From: a virus
DNA: 57,560 nt
Strand: one strand, 5' to 3'
IMG/VR virus record: IMGVR_UViG_3300027763_000005
Span: 1 to 57,560 of that record
Shown: one piece after another, positions 38,849-46,295 of the stretch
How positions within the stretch are numbered: the first letter of the stretch is position 1
Layout of the letters: every line of letters begins with the position of its first letter
The notes under the pieces: model-generated
What the model saw: the letters and a program-made list of their open reading frames with translations, nothing else
Databases searched by the model: none
What the model was told of the DNA's origin: nothing
Made by a program: the position numbers and the translations under genes

Positions 38849-40078
38849 TTAACCTTCGATTTGTTTGCGTTGCTCGATAGAAAGGCCCGCCAAATATGTC
38901 ATGTCAGCGGCTTCGTCATATGAGAAACCCGCCTCGATCAATGCGGCCCCGGCCTGTGAGTCGCGCGGCGTTATCATGATCTTTAAACCGTTAACCCGTG
39001 CCCGTGCCCGTGCCCCGATAACACGTTGCGCCCACATTTCATTGCCGGAAAGGGCAATCTCTAAAGCCGCGTCATAATCCCATGCAAGCTTTACGAAACG
39101 TGACAGAAAAGCCGCGTCAATTCTGGAACGTCCTACATAATCAGCCGTGCCCCCTAATCCGAAGGTGTTAGCACATGCGATAATGACACAGTCTTTATGG
39201 CGCGGGATAACACCATCTGGAAACGTTGCCAAACCATTTGACGTTGCAGCATTCAAGGCCAGCAAAACCCCGTTATCCCATGCGTCGACTTCGTCTAACA
39301 TCAAAACGCCCCCATGCTCGAAAGCCTCACGAAAGGGCGTTCTATGGTACGTGCCCCCTGCGTCTTTATATCCAAGTATCTCATGCGGCATCGCCGTCGC
39401 GCCATGTATATGAAAAGGGAGCCCTAGGGTTTCAGCTAGCATGGTTCCGCCGTGCGTTTTGCCGGAGCCAGCGGGGCCTGTTATCCAAACATTTGGAACA
39501 AAGCCGTTTGGAAGCCGAACGGAACATGCGCGCAACAGGCGATTAAAAGAAGGGTGAATATGCCCGCGCGTTTCACGCTTGGTTCCATCAAAGCCGGAGC
39601 ATTCTATTTTGATGGACGGGGCGTTTTTAAAAGCTAGGGCAATCCTTTCATCAACAATTCGCGCAACTTGATCAGCGTCAATTGCATCTGCCAATGCGGC
39701 TTCTATTGCCAGTGCAATGGCATTGATGCCGGAACCCGTCTTTAAACGCGGGGTTTCCACGATAACACGCGGGGTTTCAGTTTCACTGTCATGTGCCATT
39801 GTTTCTTTTTCCTGATTTGTGGTGATTTTATACGTGGTTTTATATTCGCTGGTTTCTGCCCGATATTCTGTTTTGCCGGAAGATGCCCTTGCCGTGCCAT
39901 AATCAGCGGGGTTTATGCCTAAAACATGCGCCGCATTGATCATTTCAGAAACTGAAAAGCTTGCGGAATTGATGCCATTGGCACGTCTAAAATCTTTCCA
40001 TCCTTCGTGATTTGTTATTGCGGCGCGGAAAGCCTGTTTTTGTTCCGCGTTAAAAGCATAAGGCGCATCGTATGCCAT
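38849..40078 (-). CDS. MoxR/CobS-type AAA+ ATPase
   Basis: A 409-residue protein. Residues 1-190 form a variable N-terminal part with a helix-rich start (YAFNAEQKQAFRAAI). Walker A is GPAGSGKT (201-208), Walker B is LMLDEVD (259-265), sensor 1 lies in ACANTFG (Asn304), and SRIDAAFLSRF follows with a candidate Arg finger. The arrangement is that of MoxR/CobS ATPases. It forms an operon with the VWA gene and has its own promoter upstream. Confidence 0.85.
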   Translation of the reverse strand: MAYDAPYAFNAEQKQAFRAAITNHEGWKDFRRANGINSASFSVSEMINAAHVLGINPADYGTARASSGKTEYRAETSEYKTTYKITTNQEKETMAHDSETETPRVIVETPRLKTGSGINAIALAIEAALADAIDADQVARIVDERIALAFKNAPSIKIECSGFDGTKRETRGHIHPSFNRLLRACSVRLPNGFVPNVWITGPAGSGKTHGGTMLAETLGLPFHIHGATAMPHEILGYKDAGGTYHRTPFREAFEHGGVLMLDEVDAWDNGVLLALNAATSNGLATFPDGVIPRHKDCVIIACANTFGLGGTADYVGRSRIDAAFLSRFVKLAWDYDAALEIALSGNEMWAQRVIGARARARVNGLKIMITPRDSQAGAALIEAGFSYDEAADMTYLAGLSIEQRKQIEG

Positions 40079-40141
40079 TTGTCACCTGTTTAGTTACGTA
40101 CCCATTTTGGGCGAATCACGCGCGGTAGGGGCGCGGGTTGA

Positions 40142-40170
40142 ACGATAGCAAAACAAGCTTGGCATGACAA
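40142..40170 (-). promoter_or_regulatory. Leftward promoter of the MoxR/VWA operon
   Basis: On the bottom strand, TTGTCA (40170-40165), a 17-base spacer and TATCGT (40147-40142) form a sigma70-like promoter about 65 bases before the ATG at 40078. Confidence 0.6.
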
Positions 40171-40236
40171 GATGCCAGCGCAATAATCACGAAACCGTGC
40201 TATGATTTATTTGTCTAATGTTTTCAGGGGCTTAGC

Positions 40237-40920
40237 ATGGCAAACAAGGCAAAGGTTAAGGATTCCGCACCCGTTATTGGCACGGAAAGTCAAGATGAGG
40301 CGTTGAAGCTCGCAATGGGCAAAGGAACCAAAGATGAGCGAAGGGATGCGGCATCGGCTTTCATGCTGATAGAAGAAAGGGCGGCGCGTAAGGCTATACA
40401 GGATAGGGGCAAGGCATTGATGGAAAGGCCAAAGAAGGGAAGGCCCACAACATACAATCCCGACATGGGTGAGGCTATCTGCGAGAGGCTTGCAAGGGGC
40501 GAGAGCCTTGCCAGTGTGTGCGAAGGGAAGGGGATGCCCGGAGTATCGACAGTGTTTCAATGGATAGCAGCAAACCCTGTTTTTGCGGAAGGCTATGCCC
40601 GTGCGCGCGATATCATGGCACATGCCATATTTGATGAGTGCCTCGCGATAGCAGATGAGGCAAAGGATGACATGGACAAAGAGGGAAACCCCAATAACGT
40701 CAATGTCCAAAGGGCAAAGCTTAGGATCGATACTAGGTTCCGCATGGCAGGAAAACTGAATCCAAAGGTGTATTCAGACCGGATGGAGCAACTAGGTGCG
40801 GTTCCTGTTACAATCAATAACAATACAATGAACATTGACGCGCGCTCATTAGACGCGGGGCAGCGTGACAGCTTGCGCCAGTTGCTGCTGTCTGCCCAGA
40901 ATGGGGCGAAAGACTCATAA
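40237..40920 (+). CDS. terS: Small terminase subunit (Sf6-type)
   Basis: A 227-residue protein. Residues 65-160 match the Sf6-type small terminase: KGRPTTYNPDMGEAICERLARGESLASVCEGKGMPGVSTVFQWIAANPVFAEGYARARDI, a helix-turn-helix plus oligomerisation helices. It would bind the packaging site and form a ring that recruits the large subunit. The large-subunit gene lies 3.3 kb away, past a non-coding repeat region, which is unusual. AGGGG precedes the ATG. Confidence 0.85.
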   Translation: MANKAKVKDSAPVIGTESQDEALKLAMGKGTKDERRDAASAFMLIEERAARKAIQDRGKALMERPKKGRPTTYNPDMGEAICERLARGESLASVCEGKGMPGVSTVFQWIAANPVFAEGYARARDIMAHAIFDECLAIADEAKDDMDKEGNPNNVNVQRAKLRIDTRFRMAGKLNPKVYSDRMEQLGAVPVTINNNTMNIDARSLDAGQRDSLRQLLLSAQNGAKDS

Positions 40921-41129
40921 TATCATAGACTTAGGTCGCATGCCCTAGGACGCGTTTTAAAGGGGTCTACACGGCGAAGTCTCGCGAGAGCTACCTTGGC
41001 ACCTAAAAAACAATGTTCCGCATTTGTTCACGTTGCGCCCAGTCCGGGCGTAGGTCTGGCATCCTAAAATGGCAGGATTTCTTGCCTAGGTTTCTAGGGC
41101 GTTTCCCTCTAGAGACTGGCATTCTGTCC

Positions 41130-41775
41130 TAGTATGACAAACTGGCATGGTTTGCATAACAGGATCGGCGTCCTAGGAGATGCCCGGAATGGGCAGGAAG
41201 CGGGTTCTTTTGGCACGGAAACCCGCCAAGCGCCGTCATGCTCACCTTGGGCAAAGGCTCATGTTGGGTGCTGTCACCCATTTTCGTTCTTTATAACGAA
41301 CGGTGGGCGGAGAAACTCGTTTAGAATCAGTGGGCCTGTTTTGGGTTCTGTCACCCGATGCGGGAAATCACGGGTTTTTGTTCTTTATAACGAACGATTC
41401 GTCCGGCCTGACTCATAGTGGGCGTCCGTGCCAATAAGCGGTGACAGACTCCAGACTGGTTTGTCATGACCGTTGTGGTTGTCTGTGCCCAAGTCAGGCG
41501 GATACCTGTTGTGGGTTGTCATGACAAATACGAACGCTTAGAACCGTTCTAAGTTGTCATGCCCATTGCGAGTGTGACAAACTCTGGCGTGGTGCCAGAC
41601 TCATAGTGGGGTTCAATCCGGTATGACAAACCCATCGTGGGTCGTGGCATGTCATAACAGGCGGGATTTGCGCCCATTGTGGGTGTGACAACCCATGACA
41701 GCGTGCTGTGCTCAGTCTGGGGCTCGTTCTGGGTCTGGCAAACCATTCCGGGTGTGACAAACCGCTTTGGGGTAC
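41130..41775. repeat. Degenerate TGACAAAC / CCCATNGTGGG repeat array
   Basis: TGACAAAC or its complement GTTTGTCA, with close variants, recurs near 41132, 41460, 41512, 41550, 41570, 41623, 41685, 41738 and 41754. It is often joined to a palindrome-like word of the form C(C/T)CAT(N)GTGGG: CTCATAGTGGG, CCCATCGTGGG, CCCATTGTGGG. The unit is about 25 bases and its spacing is irregular. Copies occur in both orientations. This looks like an iteron or packaging array. Confidence 0.65.
41286..41396 (+). repeat. 17-base direct repeat with inner dyad, two copies
   Basis: GTTCTTTATAACGAACG occurs at 41286-41302 and at 41380-41396. Each contains a dyad (GTTC with GAAC). Each is preceded by GGGT-N6-ACCC style words (41265-41280 and 41343-41356). 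TATAAC in the centre resembles a -10 box, but no good -35 box is seen. A protein-binding site is likely. Confidence 0.6.
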
Positions 41776-41925
41776 CTCGCCCACAACCACCGTAGGGGGC
41801 TATATAGGAATGGCCGCCCCGGTCTGAGACTCCAAGCCCCTCCCTCAAACATCCCCAAAATCTACAGATTTCCTATCCAAACCTTTGGGTCCCTAGAAAA
41901 CATTTAGAGGTATACCCCCCCCCAT

Positions 41926-41950
41926 AAAAAAAGGGTCCCCGGAAGGACCC
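41926..41950 (-). terminator. Leftward intrinsic terminator
   Basis: On the bottom strand GGGTCC (41950-41945) and GGACCC (41938-41933) form a stem around a 6-base loop, followed by seven T. It would stop transcripts coming from the bottom-strand genes at 42.25-44 kb. Confidence 0.7.
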
Positions 41951-42103
41951 CCCACCTACCCATATCTGTATAGACCCTGTAGGTACCTGTATCTCCCTAG
42001 GTAGGTACCCCCCCTATGTTCTTTGGGTCCCCCTGTAGGGTATTTGGCTTATGGGTCCCCCTGTATGGACTACCTCCTTTGGGTCCCCTCTACCCGTGCC
42101 AAC

Positions 42104-42138
42104 AAAAAGCCGCCAAAGGATTTCTCCCCTGACGGCTT
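42104..42138 (-). terminator. Leftward terminator after the 42.25-43.5 kb genes
   Basis: On the bottom strand AAGCCG (42138-42133) and CGGCTT (42112-42107) form a stem with a 20-base loop, followed by TTTTGTTGG. It lies 115 bases past the stop at 42254. Confidence 0.6.
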
Positions 42139-42253
42139 AAGTTTGTTTGTTGCACTTCCCAATCCAACTCAACCACTATAGCACATCAGCATCCGCGCCA
42201 CAACGCAATCAGCCAGCCGATGACGGAATCTCCCGTGTCAGGTCCGTGGGCTG

Positions 42254-42772
42254 TCATGCACACCCTGTGTGTTTACGCTGCAATGCAACGTGTTCATGTG
42301 CCCACTCGCTGCTGTAAACACCATTCAATTCCGGCCTTTGGGAGCTTCTCCAGATATTTAACTCTTCAAAAGAAGTGATGTTGGTTGTTCCATCAGCATA
42401 CACCTGAACCGGACGCGCCAAGTGGGTTGGGAGAGGAGACTGGACGTACTGGTCTGAGGGAGCAAGCATCTCGTAATTTTTTGGCACGGAATGCCAGTGA
42501 TCTGACGGAGATTGCCCAGATGACTCTACGGGAAATCCGTACACCCACTGGGTGACCTCCCGAAACTGGTCAATGGCACCACCCGGTTCACCAAACTGGG
42601 CCACCGACATCGGCTCCCATACTTGATGCTCAATAACCTCTAAGTCCCAACCCACACCCCACACCGTGGCATATGGTTTGATAATAGACCGAACTGGCAT
42701 TAACCGTGCCATAGCAATTACCGCCGGGGCAGCAATTAAACCTGTTAAAACAAAACGTCTGGTTAAACTCAT
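42254..42772 (-). CDS. Exported protein with Tat-like signal
   Basis: A 172-residue product whose N-terminus, MSLTRRFVLTGLIAAPAVIAMARL, has the twin-arginine motif followed by a hydrophobic segment, a Tat-type signal or signal anchor. The same start is common in small phage proteins of unknown role. The rest is a periplasmic-type domain (TQWVYGFPVE, WRSSQRPELNGVYSSEW). It may be an envelope factor acting late or during superinfection. Confidence 0.7.
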   Translation of the reverse strand: MSLTRRFVLTGLIAAPAVIAMARLMPVRSIIKPYATVWGVGWDLEVIEHQVWEPMSVAQFGEPGGAIDQFREVTQWVYGFPVESSGQSPSDHWHSVPKNYEMLAPSDQYVQSPLPTHLARPVQVYADGTTNITSFEELNIWRSSQRPELNGVYSSEWAHEHVALQRKHTGCA

Positions 42773-42799
42773 TTGAGGTGTCCCTTGTTTTTGATTGCG

Positions 42800-43015
42800 T
42801 TAAACAACCTTTAACTCTGCGGTTGATGGCGTCTTGATGGACATAACAACCTTCCTCATCATGGAAAGGGTAATCTCTTGAACCGTCCCATCCGACACTG
42901 TCTCTGAAAACCGTGCCAATAAAACAAACGCAACAACTCTCTGTGCTATGGCGTCACTGAAGTCCGCTACGTCCAAATCGTCCAACAGGGAAGCGTTATC
43001 GTCGTCCTCACTCAT
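42800..43015 (-). CDS. Small acidic hypothetical protein
   Basis: A 71-residue product, MSEDDDNASLLDDLDVADFSDAIAQRVVAFVLLARF..., with an acidic head and a helical tail. The start overlaps the upstream stop by 8 bases. Function unknown. Confidence 0.6.
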   Translation of the reverse strand: MSEDDDNASLLDDLDVADFSDAIAQRVVAFVLLARFSETVSDGTVQEITLSMMRKVVMSIKTPSTAELKVV

Positions 43016-43226
43016 TGATCGGCTCCTGCCTTGGAGGGTCGCGATGGAATGCCAGATGCCGGTCTTTTAGAAGCGTTCTAATGTCAGCCTCCTGTTCTAG
43101 AAGCATTAGGTTCAAAGCAATCAACTCTTCTGCCATTCGAAACTCAGTGTCGGAGCCACCCCATTTTACACGAAATTCATTAACAAGATCATGAATTAAC
43201 TTTTCGCAGGGATGCAACCCAGACAT
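43008..43226 (-). CDS. Small helical hypothetical protein
   Basis: A 72-residue product, MSGLHPCEKLIHDLVNEFRVKWGG..., made of two or three helices. The start at 43226 has AAGGAGG 8 bases upstream; the longer frame to 43265 has none. It is coupled to the next gene by overlap. No family is recognised. Confidence 0.65.
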   Translation of the reverse strand: MSGLHPCEKLIHDLVNEFRVKWGGSDTEFRMAEELIALNLMLLEQEADIRTLLKDRHLAFHRDPPRQEPINE

Positions 43227-43231
43227 AAAAG

Positions 43232-43468
43232 CTACCTCCTTGGCTCTTCCGGCAGCAGCATCCAATGTGTGGGGTCCTTAACGATCTGGTTGTCTTTTGA
43301 CCCAAAGAACCAGTACCCACCTAACTCAGGACGCCGCTCGGTAAGAAGGTAATACGCCACTACAGCATACCGATGACTAACTGTTTTTTCCTTGCCAAGC
43401 CGAAACCCCGAAACCAAAATCCAAGTCCCGTCTTTTGGCGCGGATTTTATTGGTTGCCAATCTGTCAT
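43232..43468 (-). CDS. DUF551-like protein
   Basis: A 78-residue product starting MTDWQPIKSAPKDGTWILVSG and ending THWMLLPEEPRR, the DUF551 pattern. It is a second member besides the gene at 32722; the two share the WQPI..APK head and HWM.LP tail but little between. AGGGG precedes the ATG. Confidence 0.75.
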   Translation of the reverse strand: MTDWQPIKSAPKDGTWILVSGFRLGKEKTVSHRYAVVAYYLLTERRPELGGYWFFGSKDNQIVKDPTHWMLLPEEPRR

Positions 43469-43484
43469 GTGACATCCCCTGATT

Positions 43485-43560
43485 TGGTTCGGGAGGAAGG
43501 GCTCGAACCTTCAACCTTGGGATTCAAAGTCCCCTGCGCCACCAGTTGCGCCACTCCCGA
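43485..43560 (-). tRNA. tRNA-Gln (anticodon TTG)
   Basis: The bottom strand folds as a cloverleaf. The acceptor TCGGGAG pairs with CTCCCGA, the anticodon stem GGGGA/TCCCA encloses the loop CTTTGAA (anticodon TTG), and the T-loop is TTCGAGC. The discriminator is A and CCA is encoded (43487-43485). It reads CAA/CAG. Confidence 0.9.
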
Positions 43561-43570
43561 TAATTACCAA

Positions 43571-43646
43571 TGGTGCCTGTGATGGGACTCGAACCCACAC
43601 TCTGGAGATTTTAAGTCTCCTGCCTCTGCCGTTGGGCTACACAGGC
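43571..43646 (-). tRNA. tRNA-Leu (anticodon TAA), short variable arm
   Basis: Cloverleaf on the bottom strand: acceptor GCCTGTG/CACAGGC, anticodon stem GGAGA/TCTCC with loop CTTAAAA (anticodon TAA, codon UUA), T-stem GTGGG/CCCAT, encoded CCA. The variable region is only five bases (AGAGT). Bacterial tRNA-Leu normally has a long variable arm, so this is a class I body with a leucine anticodon. Confidence 0.85.
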
Positions 43647-43659
43647 CCTACCTACAGGC

Positions 43660-43971
43660 TTAACCCTGTGACAGTTTTTCCCGCAACAGGTACCCCTCAT
43701 GGGACCAGATTTGCTCGAAGGCATCCTCATAGGCGTATCGCTCGCCTACCTGTCGGTCAAAGTTTTCCGAATATGCCGGAGCCGCCGTGCCAACAAAAAC
43801 AAACCCGTTTGCCATGCGAATGAAACACAAGGTTAACATTGCGCTTCCAACAGACAAAAGCTCGTAGCTGACAAAGTCTATTTTGGCACGGATGCTGTTT
43901 TCAGTGACCTTTGGTGCTGGCTTGTCTGCCACAATGGCATTGGCAGTCTCTAAGCTGATGCTCGGTTCCAT
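43660..43971 (-). CDS. N4 gp49 / Sf6 gp66-family protein
   Basis: A 103-residue product starting MEPSISLETANAIVADKPAPKVTENSIRAKIDFVSYE. The family pattern is clear in MLTLCFIRMANGFVFVGTAAPAYSENFDRQVGERYAYEDAFEQIWSHEGYLLRE. The function of the family is unknown, though it is widespread in podoviruses. The start at 43971 has AGGGGG upstream. It lies between tRNA genes. Confidence 0.82.
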   Translation of the reverse strand: MEPSISLETANAIVADKPAPKVTENSIRAKIDFVSYELLSVGSAMLTLCFIRMANGFVFVGTAAPAYSENFDRQVGERYAYEDAFEQIWSHEGYLLREKLSQG

Positions 43972-44060
43972 GCTTCCCCCTTGAATGAGCGTGGGGAGTG
44001 GGGTTATCACCCACACCTTCCGACGTTTGCTCGCGGTGCTCTCTTTAAGCTATCCCCACA

Positions 44061-44138
44061 TGGTCAAGATGGCAGGATTTGAACCTGCGACCTACTGCTT
44101 CCAAAGCAGCCGCGCTGACCAGACTGCGCTACACCCTG
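44061..44138 (-). tRNA. tRNA-Pro (anticodon TGG)
   Basis: Cloverleaf on the bottom strand. The acceptor CAGGGTG pairs with CATCTTG (two G-U pairs), the D-arm GCGCAGTCTGGTCAGCGC is typical of proline tRNAs, the anticodon loop is TTTGGAA (anticodon TGG), the T-loop TTCAAAT, and CCA is encoded. It reads CCA. Confidence 0.88.
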
Positions 44139-44241
44139 CTACCTCGTCATACTCATGACAGCCGGTATGATTAAATATACCATCATGCCATTGGCTATGG
44201 AAGCAAAAAGGTTTACTTTGTAAGCTTACGGGGATTTTTTA
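44139..44241. promoter_or_regulatory. Divergent intergenic region, probable promoters
   Basis: The gap between leftward tRNA genes and the rightward large terminase gene must hold starts for both. A fair top-strand promoter is TTGGCT, 17 bases, TACTTT (44190-44218). GGTATGATTAAATATACC (44163-44180) is an imperfect dyad containing a bottom-strand TATATT. Matches are moderate. Confidence 0.4.
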
Positions 44242-45963
44242 ATGACAACGCTTGATCTGGACGGTCGGTCGATTGATATCGAACGGCAGCTTATGGAGTT
44301 GGACAGGGCCGACTGCGAGGACGACCTGTACACCTTTCTCAAACACGCTTGGCGGTACATTGACTCCTCAGAGTTTACTGAAGGCTGGCCGATTGAGGCC
44401 GTAGCCGAACACCTTCAAGCTGTGGTTGATGGTGACATCCGGCGTCTGATCATCAACATCCCGCCTCGGTGTGCCAAGTCTACCCTGACATCCGTTGCCT
44501 TCCCCGCATGGACATGGGCTCAACCTTGGGCCAGCCCTACCTCTGGTCCCGGTGTTCAATTCCTCCACGCCTCATACGCTCAACAACTTTCTCTTCGTGA
44601 CAGCGTAAAATGCCGTCGCCTGATTGAGAGCCCGTGGTATCAAAAGATGTGGGGTGATCGGTTCAGCCTCACGAGTGATCAAAACACCAAAACTCGGTTT
44701 GACAATGACAAGAATGGCTCGCGGCTTTCAACGTCTGTTGGCTCGGCTCTTACTGGTGAAGGTGGCTCTATCATTGTGGTTGATGACCCCAACGCCGCCC
44801 AAGAAGCCCACTCGGAAGCTACCATTGCGACAACAATCGAATGGTGGGATTCGGCACTTTCAACTCGCCTCAACGACCCAAAGACCGGCGCGTTCGTGGT
44901 CATTCAGCAGCGTCTTTCAGAAGAAGACCTTACCGGGCATATCACTTCAAAAGATCACGGCGAGTGGACCCATCTGTGTCTCCCGATGCGTTATGAATGG
45001 CAACGCCATTCTTATACCTCTATCGGATGGAACGATCCTCGTGGCCTCGCGGACAATGAAGAACCCCTAGTCGAGGTCCTAGAAGACGGCGAGCGCATCC
45101 CCGTTAGCCCGGAAGCTCAAGTTGAACTTGAATCCAGAGAAGGAACCTTGCTCTGGCCGGAACGATTTGGCGAGCGGGAAGTTACAATCCTCGAAAAGCA
45201 ACTGGGTCCGTGGGCCGCTGCCGGTCAACTCCAGCAAAGACCCGAGCCAAAGGGCGGCGGTGTCATCAAACGAGACTGGTGGCAGCCGTGGGATAACAAA
45301 AACTACCCCATCATGGACATGATCATTGCCTGTGTGGACACAGCCTACACCTCAAAGACAGAGAATGACCCGTCTGCCATGACCGTCTGGGGAATTTTTT
45401 CCTCTACAACATCCGTCCAGTCCCCAAATCACGCCGGAGATAGGCACGGGGGTCGCTCTTCCTACACCCGCAACTACACCGAGACAAATCCGCGCGTCAT
45501 GCTGATGCATGCTTGGCAAGGAAGATACGAGCTTCATGATCTGGTCCAGCGCGTCTCTAAGGAATGCCGTGACATGGCAGTCGATGTTCTGCTGATTGAG
45601 AACAAAGCAGCCGGTCACTCGGTCGCCCAAGAGATAAAACGCATGTACGGAGCAGAGAAGTTTTCGGTTCAAATGTTTGATCCCAAGTCTCAGGACAAAT
45701 TGGCACGGTTATACTCCGTCCAGCACTTGTTTGCTGAAGGGTTGGTGTTTGCCCCCAACATGACATGGGCCGAAATGGTCATTACTCAGGTCGGTCAGTT
45801 CCCTAAAGGCAAGCATGACGACTTGGTGGACACCGTTTCTATGGCAATGCGCCACTTCCGTGATACTGGAATCCTTATGCGCGGTGAAGAGTGGGCTGCG
45901 GAGGCTGAAGATGCCGTCCAGTTCCGTGGAAACAACCAATGGGCACCTCTCTATCCAGTCTGA
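44242..45963 (+). CDS. terL: Large terminase subunit
   Basis: A 573-residue packaging motor. The ATPase shows a Walker A-like IPPRCAKST (73-81), Walker B SIIVVDD (176-182) and a Gln-rich coupling region (VVIQQRLSEEDLTGH). The RNase H-like nuclease domain shows ACVDTAY, VLLIENKAAG and KHDDLVDTVSMAM. GGGGAT precedes the ATG. With an Sf6-type small subunit, headful packaging is expected. It is the first gene of the late block. Confidence 0.92.
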   Translation: MTTLDLDGRSIDIERQLMELDRADCEDDLYTFLKHAWRYIDSSEFTEGWPIEAVAEHLQAVVDGDIRRLIINIPPRCAKSTLTSVAFPAWTWAQPWASPTSGPGVQFLHASYAQQLSLRDSVKCRRLIESPWYQKMWGDRFSLTSDQNTKTRFDNDKNGSRLSTSVGSALTGEGGSIIVVDDPNAAQEAHSEATIATTIEWWDSALSTRLNDPKTGAFVVIQQRLSEEDLTGHITSKDHGEWTHLCLPMRYEWQRHSYTSIGWNDPRGLADNEEPLVEVLEDGERIPVSPEAQVELESREGTLLWPERFGEREVTILEKQLGPWAAAGQLQQRPEPKGGGVIKRDWWQPWDNKNYPIMDMIIACVDTAYTSKTENDPSAMTVWGIFSSTTSVQSPNHAGDRHGGRSSYTRNYTETNPRVMLMHAWQGRYELHDLVQRVSKECRDMAVDVLLIENKAAGHSVAQEIKRMYGAEKFSVQMFDPKSQDKLARLYSVQHLFAEGLVFAPNMTWAEMVITQVGQFPKGKHDDLVDTVSMAMRHFRDTGILMRGEEWAAEAEDAVQFRGNNQWAPLYPV

Positions 45964-45988
45964 CAGGTGTGTGGTATCATTTTAAGAT

Positions 45989-46064
45989 GCTATCGTAGCT
46001 CAGAGGTCAGAGCGTCCGCTTTGTAAGCGGAGGGTCGTGGGTTCAAATCCTACCGGTAGCTCCA
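45989..46064 (+). tRNA. tRNA-Thr (anticodon TGT)
   Basis: Cloverleaf on the top strand: acceptor GCTATCG/CGGTAGC, D-arm GCTCAGAGGTCAGAGC, anticodon loop TTTGTAA (anticodon TGT), T-loop TTCAAAT, encoded CCA at 46062-46064. It reads ACA. It lies inside the late operon, 25 bases after the large terminase stop, and must be cut from a long transcript or have its own promoter. Confidence 0.9.
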
Positions 46065-46079
46065 TTTTAGAGGTTTGGC

Positions 46080-46292
46080 ATGTCACAGGTTCTTGCAAGC
46101 GCGGTTGTCAGTGTTGTCAAAGCCGCTACCCCAATCAATCTTGGCTTGTTTTTGGTCGAAGTCTGGGGCAAAGAGCCATATGACTATACCCGGCGCTATG
46201 AAATTCAGGCAAAATCAGATACAATGGCCGCTCAAGAAGGCATCCGTCGCTTTGTCAGCGAGATGGAAGCGATGGACGCTGCAAAGGGGTAA
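46080..46292 (+). CDS. Small hypothetical protein between terminase and portal
   Basis: A 70-residue product, MSQVLASAVVSVVKAATPINLGLFLVEVWGKEPYDYTRRY.... It has an amphipathic or membrane-prone N-terminal helix and a charged tail. GAGG precedes the ATG, and 3 bases separate it from the portal gene. Its role is unknown; small proteins here may help portal assembly. Confidence 0.6.
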   Translation: MSQVLASAVVSVVKAATPINLGLFLVEVWGKEPYDYTRRYEIQAKSDTMAAQEGIRRFVSEMEAMDAAKG

Positions 46293-46295
46293 TCT

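Larger units (their letters stand above)
40921..42253. other. 1.33 kb repeat-rich non-coding region
   Basis: No supported gene is present; the open frames here lack ribosome sites and follow repeats. From left to right it holds CTGGCAT(N)CT words (41058-41150), a 17-base direct repeat, an array of TGACAAAC-type words (41130-41775), a run of nine C (41915-41923), GGGTCCC(C) words (41887-42085) and two leftward terminators. It lies between the small terminase gene and the tRNA/large terminase region, so a packaging site, origin or regulatory array is likely. Confidence 0.75.

Noticed and set aside
41130-41775. CRISPR array
   Set aside because: Repeat words are short, degenerate, in both orientations and unevenly spaced; no cas gene is present.
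41549-41848. Open frame of 99 codons in the repeat-rich non-coding region
   Set aside because: It is built from the repeat words, has no ribosome site, and its Cys/Pro/Thr-rich product resembles no protein. A 71-codon top-strand frame at 37176 is rejected for the same reason.
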